From Hordeum vulgare subsp. vulgare (lineage: Eukaryota; Streptophyta; Magnoliopsida; Poales; Poaceae), in NCBI RefSeq assembly GCF_904849725.1, contig NC_058518.1, positions 209,882,741-209,946,740 on the forward strand: a stretch of DNA of 64,000 nucleotides. The letters run 5' to 3'. Position 1 is the stretch's first letter. Every line of letters begins with the position of its first letter. The translations under genes and the position numbers were made by a program. This document shows, one piece after another, positions 12,132 through 23,717 of this stretch. The notes beneath the pieces are model-generated. The model searched no databases. It saw only the letters and a list, made by a program, of their open reading frames with translations, and was not told the DNA's origin.

Positions 12132-15000
12132 AATTCCTGCTCGTCCTCGAGTAGGTAAATAATAAAAATAATAAAGTGATGTGGAATGCTACCTAGCATA
12201 AACTTGATCATATATCTAATAATGGCATGAATATTAAGACATAAGTGATTCAAAGCAATAGTCTGTAATTTGACATAAAGACATCAATACTCAGGCATCC
12301 CAATAAACAATAATGTCTTTTAAAATATCAACGCTAAAGAAAGCTATCCCTACAAAGTCATATAATCTTGTCATAATCTCTCTTCTTAACACAAAGTGTA
12401 AATCATGTACTATCCCGGTGTCAGCCAAGCAATTGGTTCATACTTTTTAACGCGCTTTGGCTTTTTCAACCCTCACACAATACATGAGCGCAAGCCATGG
12501 ATACAGCACTACGGGTGGAATAAAGTATGATGACAGGGATTAATATAGAGAAGACAAAAAAGTAAGAAAGTCTCACATCGACGCAACTAACCAACGGGCT
12601 ATGGAGATGCCCATCAATTGATATCAATGTGAGGAGTAGGGATTGACATGCAACGAATGCACCAAGAGCTATAGGTGTATGAAAGCTCCATATGAAAACT
12701 AAGTGGGTGTGCATATAATCCTATAATGAAAAATTCCCACCAGTATATGAATGTGACAACATAGGAGACTCTCCATATGAAAAACATGGTGCTACTTTGA
12801 AGCACAAGTGTGAAACTAGCATGCCCCTTCTCTCTTTTCTTTTTTTCCTTTTTTTCTTTCTTTTCTTTCTTTATTTTCTATTTTTCCCTTTTTTATTTTT
12901 CTCTCTCTCATTGTTCGGAGTCTCATCCCGACTTGTGGGGGAATCATAGTCTACATCATCATTTCCTTACTCGGACATGCTCTAATAATGAATAATGATG
13001 ATCATCACACTTTTATTTACTTATAACTCAAAAGAAATAAAAATTACAACTCGATACATAGAACAAAATATGACTCTACATGAATGCATGTGGTAGTGTA
13101 CCAGGATGTGCAATGATCTAGCGTAACATGTATCAAAAATGATGCATGGTGGTTGAGCCACAACTAGTATGTCAGCTATATGATCATGCAAAGCAATACG
13201 ACAATGAATGCTCAAGTCAAATGGATATGGTGGAAATTGCATGGCAATATATCTCGGAATGGCTATGGAAAGGCCATAATAGGTAGCTATGGTGGCTGTT
13301 TTGAGGAAGATATAATAAGGCTTATATGTGATAGAGAGTATCATATCATGGGGTTTGGATGCACCGGCGAGGTTTGCACCATGTCTCGAGGTGAGAAAGG
13401 GCAATGCATGGTACCGTAGAGGATAGCAAATTGCAGAAAGGTAAGAGTGCGTATAATCCATGGACTCACATTAGTCATAAAGAACTCATATACTTGTTGC
13501 AAAAGTTTATTAGCCCTCGAAGCAAAGTACTACTACGCATTCCCCTAGGAGAGAGGTTGGTAGGAGTTAACCATCGCGCGCACCCGACCTTCACACAAAG
13601 ATAGACAATCAAGGATAAATTGTGCCCCAACTTCCCGCATAATGAGAGACTATACGTGCATGCTTCGGGAATCACAAACCTTAACACCAATATTCTTACT
13701 AACCACAATCGTTTACTAGTACCTCCCATATATTCCATCTCTATATCGCAAAACTATTGCAAGGAATCAAACATATCATATTCAGTGATCCATAAGTTTT
13801 ATGTAGCATTTCATGACTAACCATGCAAATGACCAATTCCTGTTGACTCTCTAAATAGATATAAGTGAAGCATGGGAGTTTAATTCTTTCTAAAAAACAT
13901 CATGCTCTAATAAGTTTAAGTGAAGCAATAGAGCATTCTACAAACAACAGTTTTCTATGTGAAGAGAAACAGGTAATCCAAACTTCAAATGATAAAAGTG
14001 AGGCACACGAAGCATTCTATAAAGCCATACTCAAAACATATAAGTGAAGTGCAATGAGCATTCTATAAATAAACCATGGACTATCTCATACCAGCATGGT
14101 GCATAAAATAAAAAATGAAAACTAAATGCAAAAGACGCTCCAAGATTTGCACATATCACATGAACGAAGCAAAGACGAAACCATATCGATACTTGTTAAA
14201 GAAAGATGTGATGCCTTCCGGGGCATCCACAAGCTTAGACTCTTGAGTCTCCTTGAATATTTACTTAGGGTGCCTTGGGCATCCCCAAGCTTGAGCTCTT
14301 GCCTCTCCTCCTTCTCCTCATATCGAGACTTCCTCGATCTTTGATTACTTCATCCACACAAAACTCAACAGAAGGCTCGGTAAGATCCGGTAGTATAATA
14401 AAGCAAATCACTACTCCAAGTATTGTTGAAAACCATATCATATTTTGTTGTTGCATTTTAGCTACTGTAATATAACTTTTCCATGGCTCATACCACCGAT
14501 AAAAATCGATAGTTTTAAACAGAATGTGTCTTAAACATGACAGTCTATAGCAATCTTCACATCTACCATACTTATGGTACTAAAAAATTCTGAAACATTA
14601 GAAAAAATAACAAATTTGTATATAAAGATTGTGTAAAAAATTAAGAATCTTTTTACGTTCCAGTAAAAAATGAAAATTCACGCGCTACACCCAAAGTTTC
14701 TGTTTCTGCACCGCACGTGCCAACAAGCAATCTACCCATCCTAAAGGGAAATCTTGGTACATTAATTTTATAATGCAATGGATTTGTATAAGGGGGTAAT
14801 TATTTTTGTGAGAATCTTCATGAAAAATTCTACATTGTTTCCATGAGCATGAACAGAAGTGTTCAAGGTCGACCCTCACTTCACCAATGCATCACCTTTC
14901 AATCGCTTCTATTTTTTGTGAAGTTTTAGTTTCCCCTCTATATATTTTTTTTATAACTTTATAAAAGCACTCAACAAAATTAAATGATTGACTAAAACTT
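12132..15000 (-). mobile_element. Element C 3' non-coding interior
   Basis: No gene is supported. It contains a pyrimidine tract at about 12834-12910 (purine on the coding strand), homology to A around 13020-13760, four to five diverged units with taagtgaagc and gagcattctataaa at about 13855-14075, and two further polypurine motif copies at 14224-14236 and 14278-14291. Confidence 0.75.
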
Positions 15001-15057
15001 CTGGGTTGTCTCCCTGGCAGCGCTTTCTTTAAAGCCATTAAGCTAGGCATAAAGTTC

Positions 15058-16403
15058 TCAAGTAATGGATCCACCCGGATCCCTAGGTATATCAAAGCCA
15101 ATTTTAATTAGCAATGATTTGGCATTTAGTAGTGAGCGAAAAGCAACATATATCAAGCAATGAAGAAGTATAACTCTATTCCTATGCATCCACATGTCAT
15201 ATAAGAACAATTCATGCACATCAAGTAAAGGCCAATACATAGCATAAGCAGTTTCTTGCAATTTTATCGTGTTGGAAACATAGAGAGGCGGTGATGTAGT
15301 TCCTCTCTCATAATAATTGCAAGTAGGAGCAGCAAGCACATGTATATTATATTCATCAAAATCATTATGTGTAGTGGTAAAAGGCAACCCATCAATATAA
15401 TCCTTAACAAGTGCAAACTTCTCCGATATAGTGTAGTTTGGAGAATTCAAAAAGATAATAGGACTATCATGTGTGGGTGCAATAGAAAAATAACTTCATT
15501 CTCACTATAAGGAACAATATCAAGTTCATCTCCAATAGCATAATTCATATTGCCATCTTGGACACAAGCATAGCAAGCATCATCTAAAAGGGATATTTCA
15601 AACGAATCAACGGGATCATAGCAATTATCATAGCATTCATCCTTCGGTAAGAACGAAGGGACGTTAAACAATATATGAGTTGAAGAGTTACTCTCATTAG
15701 AAGGTGGGCACGAGTGATCAATCCGCTCCTCCTCCTTTTGTTCTTCGCTCTCCTTGTCATCTTTTCAGCCAATGAGCTCATAGTTTCATCAATTCCTTCT
15801 TCCATAGACTCCTGCAAAATATTAGTCTCTTCTTGGACAGTGGAGACTTTCTCAATAAACGCATCAATATCGGAATTGCATTTATAACTATCATAGCAAT
15901 ATTTAAGGATAGCGAAAACTTTCAGGTCTATAAACTGAATCATCAAAATCTTCAAACTTTTCAAACAAAGATTCAATTTCATAAGCACCATTAAAAGCAA
16001 CAAATTCTTCTATTCGTTCCACATCATAGTAATCATATATACCATTTGCATAAGAAGTCAATGTTTCATTATCATTAAATTTGCATGAAAAAGGAAGGTC
16101 TGGAGCATTCATCCTAGAGCAACAAGTAAAACCATATCTCTCGCATAAATTCCAAGCATAACAATGCAACATATCAATTTGATCCCATAACAATTTTCCT
16201 TTTTGTGTCAAGCGATAATCCCTAAAGTATTCACGTTGATCCAACGTGTCTCCCATTATCATGTTGAATGGGGTTTTCTCAGGATTATCAAAGTAGTGCA
16301 TAATATTTTTCACATAACGAGCATCGAGGGTTTTAGGAGGTTCCCCATCTCCATGAGTAGCAAGTACCACTAATTTTTTAGGTGCTTCGTGCTCCATATC
16401 CAT
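15058..16403 (-). pseudogene. Broken relative of the element B ORF
   Basis: Reading on the - strand from an ATG at 16403, about 166 codons stay open (to 15903). The reading then continues in other frames through about 15600-16003, 15447-15671 and 15058-15450, so at least three frame changes have broken one original ORF of roughly 450 codons. The C-terminal piece contains PTCNYYERG, an MHR motif and SLLNA, in the same order as the element B protein. The N-terminal piece is longer than in B. No known domain is recognised. The product cannot be made as one chain from this copy. Confidence 0.65.
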
Positions 16404-16490
16404 AACTAAAGATAGAGAACAACTTAGAATACGAAATAAAAACTACTTAGTGATAAAGCAAACACGAGAATATTCACCCCACGCTATTGC

Positions 16491-16508
16491 TCCCCGGCAA
16501 CGGTGCGA
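16491..16508 (-). other. Primer binding site of element C (tRNA-Asp type)
   Basis: On the - strand ccgttgccgggga, preceded by a degenerate tRNA-Asp CCA-end match, lies about 11 nt inside the 5' LTR. Confidence 0.65.
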
Positions 16509-16519
16509 GAAAAAGGTCT

Positions 16520-18011
16520 TGATAACCCACAAGTATAGGGGATCATTTGTAGCCTTCTTCAATAAGTAAGAGTGTCAAACCCAACGAGGAGCTAAAGGCA
16601 GAACAAATATTCCCACAAGTTCTCTCGACCGCCGATACAACTCTACGCATGCTTGACGTTTGCTTTACCTAAAACAAGTATGAAACTATTTTGCAAGAAT
16701 AAAACTATGAGTACTTTGCGAGAATAAAACTACGAATAAATTGCAAGGTAATAAAAGTGGATAGCTTTTGTCAACAAGAAAGTCACTTGTCCCTAGTCAA
16801 TCGATAACAAGTATCGGTAATCATTCTTGCAATTTTATATGAGGGAAAGGCATGAGCTAACATACTATCTCTACTTGGATCATATTCACTTATGATTGGA
16901 ACTATAGCAAGCATCCGCAACTACCAAAGATCATTAAGGTCGTGAAACCCAACCATAGCATTAATTATCAAGTCCTCTTTAATCCCATACGCCATAACCC
17001 ACTTATCCGCGTTTAGGCTGTTGTCACCCCCGCAACACCGACAATAAGAAAACCAAGAACATATTGCAACACCCTACAGCGGGGGGCCCTTGCGTTTGCG
17101 TGACACGGAGCGCATCATAAGACAGCACCATAAATAAAATATACAATCATACCAACCAAGATCACGATTAGCCCATAGGACAAAATGGATCTACTCAAAC
17201 ATAGGATAGCCAAATATCATTGGGAAATAATATATGGAGTGGATCACCATGTTTAAGTAGAGATTATAGCGGGGAGAAGGGGTGTTACACCGCTGCATAG
17301 AGGGGGATAAAGTTGGTGTTGACGGTAGCAAGGTTGTTGATGTAGATCGCCATCACGATCCTAGCCCCGACGGCACTCCGGTGCAACCGGGAGAGAGGGG
17401 GAGAGTGCCCCCCCCCTCCTTCGTATCCTTCCTTGGCCTTCCCCTATGTGGGAGGAGAGTTCCCCCTCTGGTTCGTGGCCTCCATGGCGGCGAAGGGGTG
17501 GTAGCCCCTCCGAGATTGGATCTCCCTCTCTGTTCTCTTCTCTTTCGCGCTCCCCAGATCTAGCCCTTCACGGTTTCTTAAATTCCCGGAGATCCGTAAC
17601 TCGAATTGAGCTGAAATTTTTACACGATTGTTTTCCATAAATTATCTTTCTTACGCCAGAAGAAGGTCTCCAACCGAAGTTCGAGGATGGCACAAGACAC
17701 CAGGGCGCTCCTGGGGCCTATGGTGCATCGTGGTGGGTTGTGGGCTCCATGGGCCCCTGTTTGCATTGATTCCACCTCCCAAAAATCACATAAATTCCAA
17801 AATAATTCTCCGTAAATTTGTATCACCTTTGGACTTTGTTTAATATGGATTCTGCGATACAAAAAACATGCAAAAAAACAGGAACTAGCACTGGGCACTA
17901 GATCAATAGGCTAGTCACATAAATCATATAAAACGTTGCCAAAAGTATGTGAAAGTTGTATAATATTGGCATGAAACAATCAAAAATTATAGATATGATG
18001 GAGACGTATCA
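16520..18011 (-). repeat. Element C 5' LTR
   Basis: 1492 bp, TGATACGTCTCCATC at 18011 to gggttatca at 16520 on the - strand; pairs with 10609-12117. Confidence 0.9.
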
Positions 18012-18016
18012 ACACC
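18012..18016 (-). repeat. Target site duplication of element C, right copy (ACACC)
   Basis: Matches 10604-10608. Confidence 0.9.
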
Positions 18017-19035
18017 TAACCAATCTAGGAGGCACCACCCTCCAAAAGGTAATAGATGTGGTAGAATGATGAACTCCTTGCTCTTGTGCTTCAAAAGATA
18101 GTCTCCTCAACACTCAATCATTCTCTCACAGATTTGGCATGGGAAGAAGAGATTTATTGGGTGGAAAGCAACTTGGGGAGCCTAGAGATCAAGTTTCTAA
18201 TGGATGGATTGGAATCTCTTGATCTCAACACATGAGGGTGGCTCTCTCTCAGAAAAATGAATCTCACAAATGTGTGTGTGTGTTGAGTGCTTCCTGTGCG
18301 AATGAGAGGTGGTGGAGTACTATATATAGGCATCTCCTAAAATCCAACCGTTACAACATTATTGCCCAACTCGGTGACATCGACATGAATCTCGGTGGTA
18401 GTGAGTTGCACTAAACGTGGCAATTTTTGAATTCTCGGTGAGACTGATATATGAATCTCGGTGGTACCGATATGGTGACCTAAGGCTGTTTCCAAATCTC
18501 GGCGAGACCGATTTAAGAACCTAGAAATTCCGATTCTTGAAATTGACACACGAGAAAGCTGGTCACTGTCTTTCGATGGCACCGATGTGAAAGTTGGTGG
18601 TACTGATATCTTAGGATTTGGCAAAGGTTCCGCCTGTCGAAAATTGGTAGGGATAAAATGGAATTCTTGGTGGCACAGATTTTTTATGTTTAGGCTTTGG
18701 ATAGATAATTTTGTGGGAGAATGGTCGAGTACTTTTGGTGGCTATCTCTAAGCACTTGAGCAACCAATTCATCATAAATACCTTACCCCATTTTAATAGT
18801 ATTGGCTTTCCTATGGATTCAAAAGTGATTTCTCACAAATATAAAATGTAGAGTCCTCTTGCTTGAAGCTTGGCCAATCCCATTGCTTTCCTTGCATCAA
18901 GGGGTTTCTCCTCACAATCATTTAGCCAATGCATCTTTGAACTTCTTTGAAATATACTTGGACATAATCATTAGTTCAATGATACATATGTTGTTATTAA
19001 TTACTAAAACACCTTAGGGAGCAAGTGTGCTTTCA
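18017..19035 (-). repeat. LTR fragment L, 5' part
   Basis: On the - strand the sequence starts TGAAAGCACACTTGC at 19035, a typical LTR start, and runs to the C insertion, continuing at 10608. It has a TATA box and a cluster of diverged imperfect palindromes of the form ctcggtg-n-accga at about 18366-18690. The sequence just outside 19035 is not a polypurine tract, so this is a 5' or solo LTR and not a 3' LTR. Family unknown. Confidence 0.65.
18319..18329 (-). promoter_or_regulatory. TATA box of LTR L
   Basis: cctatatatag on the - strand, inside an otherwise TATA-poor LTR. Confidence 0.5.
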
Positions 19036-19456
19036 ACTGAGCATGCGCCGGCGCCCACTTCGGTGGCTCCAACCACCTCCGATGAGCGCTCGGCCACCGG
19101 CAGGGTTGGGGCGAAGTGCCGCACACGCCTAGATGCCTCCCGTCGACCGAGGAGAACTGTAGCAGCAACGGCCCGCCAGGCAGCGGAGGAGGCCGTCATC
19201 ATCCTTGGTCGCACGCACACGGTGCCCCATGAGATAAACGACTGTGAGGGAGTCTTCAGGGAGTCGAGGAAGAGCCATCAAAGAGGAGAAGATTGGGTTG
19301 GAAGAATTTAGGCAGAGGCCGAACGGCGACATGGTGGTCATGTGGGGGGATTTTGAGCTCGAGAGCTCCAATGGCTTTGTCAGGGGGTTTATGGGACGGA
19401 GAGAGGGCGAGAGAGGGTCAAGAGGGGGCTCGGGGCGGCTTTAAGGTAGAGGGCGA
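19036..19456. other. X: GC-rich 421-bp stretch of unknown origin
   Basis: It lies between LTR L (ends 19035) and the 3' LTR at 19457 and matches no other element in the window. Base composition is clearly higher in GC than its neighbours. Short frames exist on both strands: + 19027-19311, rich in Ala, Arg and Thr, and - 19371-19129. Neither shows a domain I recognise. It could be a low-copy island, a gene fragment or the GC-rich part of another transposon. Confidence 0.4.
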
Positions 19457-20984
19457 TGATGACCGACAATTATAGGGGATCAACCATAGTCCTTTCGATA
19501 AGTAAGAGTGTCGAACCCAACGAGGAGCAGAAGGCTCTGATAAACGGATTTCAGCAAGGTAATAACTGCAAGCACTGAAAGTAGCGGTAACAAGTGACGG
19601 TGTAGCGAGGTGAAATGTAGCAAGCAAAAAGTAACAAGTAACAAGTAGTAGCAACGGTGCAGCAAGTGGCCCAATCCATTTTGTAGCAAGGTACAAGCCT
19701 GAACAAAGTCTTATAGGAGGAAAAACGCTCCCGAGGACACACGGGAATTTCTGTCATGCTAGTTTCATCATGTACATATTTTTCGCGTTCGTTACTTTGA
19801 TAGTTTGATATGTGGGTGGACCGGCGCTTGGGTACTGCCCTTACTTGGACAAGAATCCCACTTATGATTAACCTCTCTCGCAAGCATCCGCAAATACAAA
19901 AGAAGATTTAACACAACGTCTAACCATAGCATTAAACTAGTGGATCCAAATCAGCCCCTTACGAAGCAACGCATAGACTGGGGTTTAAGCGTCTGTCACT
20001 CCAGCAACCCATCATCTACTTACTACTCCCCAATGCCTTCCTCTAGGCCCAAGTATGGTGAAGTGTTATGTAGTCGACGTTCACATAACACCACTAGAGG
20101 AAAAGACAACATACATCATATCAAAATATCGAACGAATATCAAATTCACATGACTATTATCAGCATGACTTATCCCATGTCCTCAGGAACAAAAGTAACT
20201 ACTCACAAAGCATAATCATAATCATGATCAGAGGTGTAATGAATAGCATCAAGGTTCTGAACATAAACTCTTCCACCAAGTAATCCAACTAGCATCAACT
20301 ACAAAGAGTAATCAACACTACTAGCAACCTTACAAGTACCAATCGGAGTCGTGAGATAGAGATTGATTACAAGAGATGAGCTAGGGATTGGAGAGGACAT
20401 GGTGCTGATGAAGATGTTGATGAAGATGCCTCCCCTCCGATGAGAGGAGTGTTGGTGATGACGATGGCGACGATTTCCCCCTCCGGGAGGGAAGTTTCCC
20501 CGGCAGGATCGTCCTGCCAGAGCTCTAGATTGGATCTGCTCAAGTTCCGCCTCGTGGCGGCAGCGAAACCACGAAAAAGCTCCCCAATGATTTTTTTTCT
20601 GGACCAAAACCCTTCATATAGCAAAAGAGCGGGGCTAGTGGGCCGTCAGGGAGCCCACAAGCTTGCCCTCCGCCACTAGGGGGTGGCGGTGGCACGGCTT
20701 GTGGCGCCCTGGCAGCCCCCCTCTGGTACTTCTTTCGCCCAGTATTTTTTATATAATCCCAAAAAAATCCACGTAACTTTTCTGGGCATTTGGAGATGTG
20801 CAGAATAGTGGACTAAGATTTGCTCCTTTTCCAGTCCAGAATTCCAGCTGCCTGAATTCTCCCTCTTCAAATAAACCTTGCAAAATAAGAGAGAAAAGGC
20901 ATAAAAATGGTACCACAAAGTAATATAACAGCCCATAAAGCAATAAATATCAACATGAAAGCATGATGCAAAATGGACATATCA
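19457..20984 (-). repeat. D-block 3' LTR
   Basis: 1528 bp, TGATATGTCC at 20984 to the end at 19457. Its hairpin (about 20651-20706) has the gccctccgccac type stem, unlike the gcgcggcc stem of 42220-43742. A TATA box is at about 20612-20622 on the - strand. Confidence 0.88.
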
Positions 20985-20998
20985 ACTCCCCCAAGCTT
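20985..20998 (-). other. Polypurine tract of D
   Basis: aagcttgggggagt on the - strand directly before the 3' LTR. A second copy of the same motif is at 22471-22483. Confidence 0.75.
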
Positions 20999-22516
20999 AG
21001 ACCTCGCTTGTCCTCAAGCGAAAACCAAGTTCCATAAACATGTCCACGTGTTGAAGGACGAAGGTGTCGATAAAACATAATACGGACATGAGGGCATCAT
21101 GATCACGCATAGGATAGCAATACATCATAAAGATTCTTATGGGAAAGTAACAATTCCTTCACAAAGCAAAGCATGAAGCAAAAACCTTACCGAGAAGTAA
21201 CCAACAATAGTCCATAGTCATTGAAGCAATTGCAATTTATCACAACATCAGAAAGAGTCAAATAAGAGCTTGTAAGGCAAACCCACATACTCAATCATCT
21301 CTTTTGTTTTCCACAATTGTTACAACTCACGTGGTACTCATGGTGTCGAAGTTTCAGCTGGACACAGAGGAAGATAGGGGCTTATAGTTTTGCCTCCCAA
21401 CGATTTACCTCAAGGGTAAAGTCAACAATAATAAAGCATAAGTACTCAACTCCAAGTTGATATATGAATATAGATCTTTCCCAAGCATGTGACGGTAGCC
21501 AAGACAAAGGCAGGGAATTGGTGAAGATTACCATGACTCTTACAAGGGCAAAAAGTAAAGGTACAAGATAGGCCCTTCGCAGAGGGAAGCAGAGGTTGTC
21601 ATGCGCTTTTGAGGTTTGAATGCGTGTCCTCTTACTGTGGAGGAACGTCACTTTATATTGCCTCCTGTGAAAAAAAAAATTATTATGCAGTCTGTCGCTT
21701 TTATCTCTTCCTCATCACAGGTTCGTACAAAGCTTATTTTCCACACACTAATAGATCATACATATTAGAGAGCAATTTTTATTGCTTGCACCGATGACAA
21801 CTTACTTGAATGATCTTATTCAATCCATAGGTAGGTATGGTGGACTCTCATGGCAAAACTGGGTTGAAGGTTTATGGATGCACAAGTAGTATCTCTACTT
21901 GGTGCGGGAGTTTTGGCTAATATGAGGTGGAATCAATCGTCACATGCTAAGGGATCTCTAATCATATAACATTGTTTGGAACCAAGCAAACACAATTCAT
22001 TATGTTGTCTTCCTTGTCCAACATCTACTCCTAAGCATGCAATAGTTTGGTGAGTGCTCACAATTGTAAAAATTGTCTAAGATGATATATTTATATGTGA
22101 ACCTCTCTTTCCTTATTACTTCCTATTAATTATAACAATGACTGAGGTCTATGTTGATTTATTCTCAACAAGTTTCAATCATCATATGTGTCATAAGTGA
22201 AGTTATCACTTTCCATAAGAACGTCTCATGATCTTTCATGTTATCGTTCTTTTCATACTATTGATCATGGCACAAAGCAAAGCCCTTGACTAAGATACAC
22301 TATATTATATAGCTCGTAAGCTCGAATACATCGGGGGAGAGACAAAAGCAAAAGACTCAAACTAAACACTAAAGACTTATTCCTCTAAGAGAAGAAATAA
22401 AAACTGAGAAGGAAAGAACTAAAACAAAGGTAAGAGCAAAAGATATAAAGGTGATACGATACCAGGGCAACTCCCCCAAGCTTGGCAGAATCCAAGGGGA
22501 TTGCCCATACCGATGC
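20999..22516 (-). mobile_element. D non-coding stretch between 3' ORF and LTR
   Basis: No gene is seen. It is homologous to 45422-46939 of G. It contains an internal copy of the polypurine motif at 22471-22483, just after the 3' ORF. Confidence 0.7.
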
Positions 22517-22903
22517 TTAGTTGTCTTCCTTTGGTGGTGATGGTGGTGAAGTTGTCGTCTTTGATTCCAAGAGAGCTATCAATCTTTGATTTATACCTTT
22601 GAGATCTGCGACATGGTTTTCCAGCAAAACAACTTCACGAGAAAGGGAAATATTGCGAGCACGAGTTGTTTCGCAAAACCTCAAGAGTTCAATCAAGGAT
22701 GGAGACAACACGTGGAGGAAGGGTTGGAGAAAATCTACTCCTTGAACGTCTTCAATGTTGAATATAGGTTGAACTTCCTCCCTAGCTTGGGTTTTCTCAT
22801 TAGCTTGGTCCCTGGCTTCCGTGACTTCTACTCTTTTCAGATCAGCATCTACTTCGTCATGAATTTGGTGAAGATCATTCTCCCCAACAGATTCCTGAGA
22901 CAT
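22517..22903 (-). CDS. Small 3' ORF of D (128 residues, coiled-coil-like)
   Basis: Intact from ATG at 22903 to the stop at 22517, downstream of integrase where some Athila elements carry an env-like gene. The protein has no signal peptide and no membrane segment. The N-terminal half is charged (Glu, Asp, Lys, Arg). The region of about residues 60-115 has regular Leu, Ile and Val spacing (ending LIALLES) that suggests a coiled coil, and the tail is Ser/Pro-rich. G encodes a homologue (45009-45421) that is close over the second half. It is not an envelope protein on this evidence; function unknown. A hairpin-plus-TATA module and an acceptor-like sequence lie upstream. Confidence 0.65.
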   Translation of the reverse strand: MSQESVGENDLHQIHDEVDADLKRVEVTEARDQANEKTQAREEVQPIFNIEDVQGVDFLQPFLHVLSPSLIELLRFCETTRARNISLSREVVLLENHVADLKGINQRLIALLESKTTTSPPSPPKEDN

Positions 22904-22959
22904 CTTGAACTAGATCTACGGCAGAACAAGCTCGAAATGAAAGCACACGAAAACTGCAC

Positions 22960-23717
22960 GATACGGAGATCAAAACCTTTGGGCGAGTATATATTGATTT
23001 TTTCTGGACCAGAAGGAGTGCTTCGCAAGAAAACTGAGTCCGGGAGGCACACGAGGTGCCCACAAGCTTGCCCTCCGCCACCAGGGGGTAGGGGGCGGTG
23101 GCAAGGCTTGTGGCCGCCTCGTGCGCTCTCCGGACTGCTTTTCATTTTTCTAATTTTCCAAAAATTCCAAAACGGAGGAAATTTCCTATTGGGAAAGCGT
23201 CGGAGTCTAATTTCTTACCGAAACAGATACCTCTTCATTTTCAGGGTCTGAAACAGGCTGATAAACATCCCTTATGTACTCCTCTGGAGTTATGACATTG
23301 ATGATATTGGTCTCAACATTTATGGGAGTACGAGAGAAGATACGGAGATCAAAACCTTTGGGCGAGTATATATTGATTTTTTCTGGACCAGAAGGAGTGC
23401 TCCGCAAGAAAACAGAGTCCGGGAGGCACACGAGGTGCCCACAAGCTTGCCCTCTGCCACCAGGGGGTAGGGGGCGGTGGCAGGGCTTGTGGCCGCCTCG
23501 TGCGCTCTCCGGATTGCTTTTTATTTTTCTAATTTTCCAAAAAATGCAAAACAGAGGAAATTTCCTATTGGGAAAGCGTCGGAGTCTAATTTCTTACCGA
23601 AACAGATACCTCTTCATTTTCAGGGTCTGAAACAGGCTGATAAACATCCCTTATGTACTCCTCTGGAGTTATGACATTGATGATATTGGTCTCAACATTT
23701 ATGGGAGTACGAGAGAT
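22960..23717 (-). repeat. Tandem duplication, two units of 379 bp
   Basis: Units 22960-23338 and 23339-23717 are almost identical, differing at a handful of positions. Each carries the end of the integrase frame, a GC-rich hairpin (23059-23117 and 23437-23495) and a TATA-like box. G has a single unit at the homologous place. Confidence 0.9.
22986..22997 (-). promoter_or_regulatory. Candidate internal promoter before the D 3' ORF
   Basis: On the - strand caatatatactc lies about 60 bp after a GC hairpin (23059-23117) and about 85 bp before the ATG at 22903. The duplicate unit has a second box near 23365-23376. G shows the same order. Inferred, not demonstrated. Confidence 0.45.

Larger units (their letters stand above)
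10609..18011 (-). mobile_element. Element C, complete non-autonomous LTR retrotransposon
   Basis: A 7403-bp element on the - strand with LTRs of 1492 and 1509 bp, target duplication ACACC, tRNA-Asp type primer site and polypurine tract. The 4.4-kb interior has no pol motifs, only a broken ORF related to that of element B, and non-coding DNA shared with A and B. The LTRs differ by many substitutions and by a short insertion near 11375-11395 that is absent at 17282, so this copy is older than B. It sits inside LTR fragment L. Confidence 0.92.

Noticed and set aside
19027..19311. Protein-coding gene on the + strand in stretch X
   Set aside because: The frame starts inside LTR L, has no recognised domain, and an equally plausible frame exists on the other strand.
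22517..22903. Envelope gene of an endogenous-retrovirus-like element
   Set aside because: No signal peptide, membrane segment or cysteine pattern; the position alone is not enough.
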